This document shows, piece after piece, positions 58,485 through 64,000 of a stretch of 64,000 nt of DNA. A program made the translations under genes and the position numbers. This DNA comes from Heliocidaris tuberculata (Eukaryota > Echinodermata > Echinoidea > Camarodonta > Echinometridae), in NCBI GenBank assembly GCA_025618425.1, contig CM046832.1:48323026-48387025 (forward strand), given 5' to 3'. The notes under the pieces were generated by a model that ran no database searches, was not told the DNA's origin, and saw nothing but the letters and a program-made list of their open reading frames with translations. The stretch's first letter is position 1; each line of letters opens with the position of its first letter.

Positions 58485-59172
58485 GTACGTGAGAACGCCA
58501 GTGAATTAAATCCTGATAGTTTTAAGTTGTGGTGACAAATTGTTATTGTACGAAAATCATTCGGATTTGTTGATCATGTTGCAGAGATACTAATGAATCA
58601 TAATAATTGCATATAACGGTTTTTTAAAAAAATTTAACAAAGACACTCAATAAAATTAAGAGAATTAATATCACGATTCTGGAAACTACCTACACGGATA
58701 TACACAGTCTTGGACAGTACTTAAGGATTCTTGGTAGTGATTGATCAGTAGTCCCAATAATTCACGAAATTCTACGCCTACCTAGCAATTTACCTTCCAA
58801 TTAAAGATTTTTCTCTATGAAGTTCCATTCGGCTAGTATTATTCATATAATTTACATTTCAACCATTTGATCCTAACTGAATTATTTTTCTCGTCTCTAC
58901 CAGAAAGCAAGATTACGAATGCCTCTTGTTTTAATCCTACGAATACTCCTACAAGGGTGAGGTATAAAATGTTTGTCCCCTTATCCACGAATGCACTTAC
59001 CCCCCCCCCCCGGGGCCCCACCCCCACCTCCGACCCCCACAAGTGGATCCTCGAGGTCGCATTGCATGGAGAACGCGCTTCATCGGTGTTCATGCGTCGA
59101 ATATCAACCACATTGTTCTAAAATGGCACCGGTTGAATGGAAACGAAGAGGAGAAAAGAAAAATGGAGGGGA

Positions 59173-59177
<5 letters not shown>
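58485..59177. other. No gene; C12 homopolymer
   Basis: A C12 run at 59000-59011 followed by GGGGCCCCACCCCCAC. Overlapping frames on both strands near 58839-59179 have no recognised domain. Confidence 0.5.

Positions 59178-59230
<53 letters not shown>
59178..59230. repeat. (GA)n microsatellite
   Basis: About 46 bp of pure GA repeat, then GATAGAGATA. Arg-Glu open frames across it are artefacts. Confidence 0.97.
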
Positions 59231-59232
<2 letters not shown>

Positions 59233-59603
59233 TGATCCATACCTACCAGTTTTACTGTGAAGTATAAAAAGCCCGCATTATTTTCAAAATAATTTCCAAA
59301 CCAAGCAGCAGCGATAAATCAACTTTAACTCACAGTATATTCTTTGAATATGCCAGTTACATTCTGTATGTGTTTGGTTTTGTGTAGATCGGATTATAAT
59401 TACACAGCAACCACCATTAAAGCTCACCGTTGAAAAGACTAATCATCCGATACTTTTAATCCAAACTTAACTGCGGCGATAAATCAACTTCCAAAATTAA
59501 TCATTCACATGCACAGGGATAGTTCTCACAGGAGCATCGTCGATCAAGGGATGGGGGCGGGTGGGTGGGATGGGGTGGGGGATTTCCCCTCCTTTTCCAG
59601 TTA
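59231..59603. other. No recognised feature
   Basis: Two blocks (GCAGCGATAAATCAACTT and GCGGCGATAAATCAACTT, near 59307 and 59472) repeat. Otherwise nothing was recognised. Confidence 0.5.
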
Positions 59604-59668
59604 TTATTGTTATTATTATTATTATTGTTGCTGTTGTTATTATTATTATCGTTATTATGATTATGTTT

Positions 59669-59701
<33 letters not shown>

Positions 59702-59850
59702 ATTATTATTATTATTATCTTTATCATCATACTAATCATCATCATTATTATCATTAGTACTATTATTATTACTATTATTATCATCATTGTTATTACTGTT
59801 TTCTTATATTATTATTTTTGTTAGTGTTATTATTATCATTATTGTTTATC
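59604..59850. repeat. Compound (ATT)n/(GAT)n microsatellite
   Basis: Interrupted ATT repeats flank a GAT block (59669-59699). Ile/Met/Asp-rich open frames come from the repeat. Confidence 0.95.
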
Positions 59851-59892
59851 ATCCCTCTCCCTCCCCATCTGGTCGCTCCTCTCCCTCCCCCT

Positions 59893-59928
59893 TCTCTCTC
59901 TCTCTCTCTCTCTCTCTTTCTGTCCTAC
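59893..59928. repeat. (CT)n microsatellite
   Basis: A CT run of about 24 bp inside pyrimidine-rich sequence that continues to about 59980. Confidence 0.95.
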
Positions 59929-60627
59929 ATCTCGCTCCCTTTCTCTCTCTACCGCTCTTCTTTTCCCTCTTTCTCTCTAGCTTTGGGTATTCACATCGCA
60001 GCCATCATCCCTCACCCCCTTTGAACAAATCGACGTCCATGGTTTTCCTTATGACCGTTTTCATGGATGAAGAACACGTAATTGTGTGCATCTCTGTGAC
60101 AACTTAAAACCAGCTATTTTGCAAATGGATGTCGGGTAATTCATGTTTGTCAGATACTTTCCCTCTCCTCACAGTTTTCTGAATCAAATGCATTGCAATA
60201 GCGTCATAGTAAGTAGGCCAAAACAAATCCCATCATTGGACTAATGGGCCAAGCATTGTAGGTTATGATAAGAAATCGTGGGATATTTTGGTCAAATATT
60301 TCATATTTTATGATCTGCTTGTCGGCAAAGGTCACCAAGCTTAGCAGAGGGCATTCAAAGCGTCATTGGTCAGCCTGCAAGGATTTGGTTTGGTCTGTTT
60401 GAGTTCTCTCCTGGCCCTTGCACCGTTGACATTTTTAACATTGATGGACTTTAAAAATGAATTTGAAAAATACCGTATTTGTATTTGAGAATATATATAT
60501 AGTCAAGGGAATGGGACTTCACTTGGGGAGGGACGCTCATGACGCTGGAGAAGAACAAATTGAGAGGAAAACTATATGAGAAAGACAGACGGGCAGGTTA
60601 AATTGGCAGACGGATAGGGTAGAAGAG
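59929..60627. other. No recognised feature
   Basis: Mixed sequence without recognised genes or repeats. Confidence 0.5.
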
Positions 60628-60632
60628 AGAGT

Positions 60633-60671
<39 letters not shown>

Positions 60672-60681
60672 AAAGAAAAAA

Positions 60682-60717
<36 letters not shown>

Positions 60718-60735
60718 CGAGAAAAAGAAGAGGGA
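60628..60735. repeat. (GA)n microsatellite, interrupted
   Basis: GA repeats are interrupted by AAAGAAAAAAGG and GATA. The plus-strand Arg-Glu-rich frame (60631-61068) is open largely because of this repeat. Confidence 0.95.
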
Positions 60736-61366
60736 GTATGCCCTTTCGTAGGTTACGTGCACTTCGGCAATAAATCAAACAGAACTAACAGCTTGGCTCT
60801 CTCTCTTCATCACTTATTCATCTATTGTAACATGTCTGACAATTTCAGATGCATTTTCTGGCCTGGCCAGTGCAATTTTCCCCCCACTTTCTCTTTATGT
60901 TATTCGTGTTGGTATAAGCGGGGACAAGCAGACAAATGCTGTGTCGACACGAGTATAAAGGTGCATGATGTATCAACGGAAGGAGCGACGGGCAAGACGA
61001 AAATAGCAAAAAGGAAATATAAGGGGGCCCCCAAAAGGGATATTCAACAAACATTTGTACACATTTGATATTCATTGAACACGATCAATGCAATTTCAGT
61101 GCATTAACAAGTTTAGTAGAGATACACAGTGTGTGTTGAGGGACAGAAGGGCGTTAACTCTCTGTTAAAGTATATGAGTTTAATGCCCTTTTGGCTCTCA
61201 ACAGACGATTACTGTTCTCCATGGTCCTAATTCGGATGTGGAGACGGTTTCTGCAGATAGGTATCTGACATTCAAAATGCACTTGAAGCGTCGAAAAAAG
61301 TTTGCCCTTGAATGAAAATACGATTTTGGTATTGAAGGATAATTATCTTGGAGGTGCAACACGCTC
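60736..61366. other. No recognised feature
   Basis: Nothing recognised. GGACAGAAGGGCGTTAAC and GTTTAATGCCCTTTTGGC near 61141-61200 are weakly inverted. Confidence 0.4.
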
Positions 61367-61890
<524 letters not shown>

Positions 61891-63218
61891 ATAGTGGGTC
61901 ACCTCTCACATTTGCATGGTTTAGAAAAAAAAAGTCTATATGACACATTTGAGTGTTTAACTACCCTGTAGTTTATGTTTAATCATGTTAATGGTGTCGT
62001 GGTATTGCATGCCTGAACATTAATACGTAATATTAATTGATTGTTCCCAAAATAGATCTACAAAATCTTATGGAGCGGGATCTCTTAAAGCTGCTAGTGC
62101 AGACTTGTGCAGTAAGCTTTCACAGCACATTACACACTGCGGCACATTACCCAATTTTCTGAAGTCCTATTAACACTTTCTCAATTCGCCAAGCTGAATA
62201 TCCTAGACACTTTTCTTTGTTTTCTCCCTCTCTCATCGTTTAGTCTTTCTCCCACTGGAGCAAAGTGATGAATGTGTTTTGCGTTTGAGATAGAACAATT
62301 CTAATAATTTTCGTCATATTTTGCTTTCTCTTGATTACAACAGAGCGAAAAAGCAATACTTGTATAATGTAACAGAACTAAGACAATAGTGTGATACACA
62401 ACTTTTCATGATTGATTTCATGATGAGTTTATCTCGGAAATTTCTATCACAATGTCTGTGAAGAAGCACACTTATGAATTACGATTTTTTTTTTTAATAC
62501 TAAAAAAAAAAGGCGTTTGATAAAGAGAATTGTATGGGTGGGCCTATATCTAAGCAGTATTGCGGTATTTTCTGTGCGGTATGCTGTTATGAAATATTAT
62601 TGAAATAGCGATTCAATTACACGCCTGATTACATACATACATCACCATAACTCAACCAAAGTGAGATGTAATTTCATGATTTAATTGATACACGCATCCC
62701 CCTTCGGGTGCATGTCATAATTCATTCAAAAGGACGGTTTCGAGAGGATGTCTAGGATACAAAGAGGAATCGGCCACTTTATGACGCATAGGAAAATAAT
62801 ATTTTGCTCGACATGTAATCAACTGCCTAATGATTCAACAGAAGAACTTCGACTAGGTTTTCCCGGTAAGAGGCAGCTCTCTTGGGGAAGGTGAAGTTAT
62901 TGTCTGTATTTGGCATTTTATCTGCTGATCGTATCGGCTATGTGAAGCTAATCAACCTCACACCGCCAAAGAATACATCACGTCTTCTTCTTCTTCTTCT
63001 TTTCTTGTATAACTGAACAGAGTATAACTCCCCGTCCATGGCGTGAGAGCCTACTTGTTCACGCATCCTCTGGCGGATCATGAGAGCGACGGATGTATCT
63101 TTGTCTTTCATCTCGACCCCAAGACACACCGATAATTATTCGCAATTCTGCCCTTTCGTCCAAACAGTAACATGATCATAAGCAGCTCATAAACACAGAT
63201 GACGAGTGTGGAAGTTTC
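61891..63218. other. No gene; (CTT)n at 62983-63002
   Basis: AT-rich DNA with a short CTT microsatellite and A/T tracts near 62485-62512. No gene was recognised. Confidence 0.55.
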
Positions 63219-63237
63219 AGGGGGGGGGGGGGGGGGG
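63219..63237. repeat. G19 homopolymer
   Basis: An uninterrupted G run, one of several in the window. Confidence 0.9.
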
Positions 63238-63289
63238 ATAAGTGGGTTAATTTTTCATTCGAGTCAAGGGGGCAAGGGGGAGCGTGATT

Positions 63290-63545
63290 TCATATTTATT
63301 TTTCTATTCCCAACAAAATACAAATACAAAATACAATTATCATGATAATAAATACAATGCAAAATTTATACAAAACATTACATTTGAAAAAAAGCCAGCT
63401 CAATACAAAAATTGATATATTTAAAAAGAAAATTGGAATGATTACGTATGAAATTTGATTTATATTCTTTGGAAATGAAGAGGTCTACTAAAAATCAGAG
63501 CTTGTAAAGAGTGGAAACCTCGGACAATAATAACTAAGAAAAAGT
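63290..63545 (-). mobile_element. LINE 3' end fragment related to 21.1 kb
   Basis: The left edge TTTATTTTTCTATTCCC and the block AGAGGTCTACTAAAAATCAGAG parallel the 21105-21440 segment (CTTTATTTCC; AGAAGTCTATTAAAAGCACAG). On the minus strand it would be a 3' UTR with an AATAAA-type signal. No coding sequence was seen. Confidence 0.4.
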
Positions 63546-63720
63546 AAAGTATATAAACAAACAAGAGAAGGACAGTGGCAAACAGAGACAAACTCGTAAT
63601 GGCAGAAACAGCGTAGTGGTACAAAATCATATGATACAGAAGGAAAATATTATTTTATTATAATTATAATTATTTAAAAAGAAAGAAATGGGCTGCATGT
63701 GGATTGGAGGGAGAGAAGAG

Positions 63721-63757
63721 AGAAGGAGAGAGAGAGAGAGAGAGGGGGGGGGGGGGA
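63721..63757. repeat. (GA)n followed by G13
   Basis: A GA dinucleotide run passing into a G homopolymer. Confidence 0.95.
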
Positions 63758-63859
63758 GCGAGCACGAAATAGAGAGCGCACAAAATCATTGGGGAATTTA
63801 AGAAGACAATAATAAATACATAGAGGGAGAAAGAGGCAAGTTGTGATTATTGGGTTGCT

Positions 63860-63860
<1 letters not shown>

Positions 63861-63891
<31 letters not shown>
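63861..63891. repeat. Poly(T) tract, about 31 bp
   Basis: A long T run with no recognised retroposon body to its right before the window ends. A G14-type run follows at about 63936-63949. Confidence 0.9.
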
Positions 63892-63894
<3 letters not shown>

Positions 63895-64000
63895 GATGAA
63901 CAGGAGAACACGAAAATACAAAATCAGAAATGAGAGGGGGGGGGGGGGGTATATTTACACCACAATAAATCTCCAAAATTTGTATATGATTGTGATAAGA

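Noticed and set aside
58839..59267. Overlapping open frames on both strands with Pro-rich and Arg-Glu-rich segments.
   Set aside because: They depend on the C12 and (GA)n homopolymer and microsatellite tracts; overlapping frames on both strands argue against a gene.

Overview
The window reads as AT-rich, non-coding DNA from an animal nuclear genome. I found no complete protein-coding gene, rRNA gene, functional tRNA gene, operon or CRISPR array. Long microsatellites, G and A/T homopolymers, many short inverted-repeat (MITE-like) elements, tRNA-type and other pol III-type SINEs, and fragments of LINE retrotransposons dominate. The repeat style (GGGAGCG...CATCAAG and GGSCCTSTTGCAT MITEs, a CTCCACCCAG-type SINE tail, GCGTAGCC/GGCTACGCG elements) resembles what I know from marine deuterostomes, most probably an echinoderm such as a sea urchin. 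That assignment is inference; no host gene in the window confirms it.

Layout. 0.1-12 kb: a SINE/LINE tail, then mostly unrecognised unique DNA with an (AT)/(ATT)/(CA)/(TA) cluster at 8.5-8.8 kb and one unexplained 172-codon ORF at 10.9-11.4 kb. 12.1-13.5 kb: a SINE whose head looks like the Alu domain of 7SL RNA, followed by a 1.1-kb TA-flanked inverted-repeat element that carries a SAM-like first exon with splice donor and dense TTTAAACAAC arrays. 14.5, 18.8, 25.7 and 48.1 kb: four short MITEs of three families that share a CCAATCA core and mostly CAG target duplications. 18.2-19 kb: a tandem duplication, one copy interrupted by one of these MITEs. 23.9-24.6 kb: a 683-bp hAT-like non-autonomous element with an 8-bp target duplication. 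27.65-29.2 kb: a 1.5-kb (TAG)n tract with higher-order repeats. 33.9-35.2 kb: a large inverted duplication whose arms hold a putative terminal exon ending in a CaaX-like Cys-Val-Val-Met/Leu; one arm is split by a decayed LINE reverse-transcriptase tail. 36.1-36.9 kb: a mariner-type element with ~240-bp terminal repeats. 40-44.3 kb: further MITEs and a second 7SL-like SINE. 49.6-58.5 kb: several perfect or near-perfect hairpins. 59-64 kb: microsatellites, a tRNA-derived SINE with a perfect 19-bp target duplication, and LINE 3' ends.

The best candidates for something undescribed are the 7SL/Alu-like SINE pair (12.1 and 43.8 kb), the exon-bearing TTTAAACAAC element (12.4-13.5 kb), and the convergent CAG-flanked, CCAAT-cored MITE set. 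All boundaries were read by eye; no alignment or database search was run.
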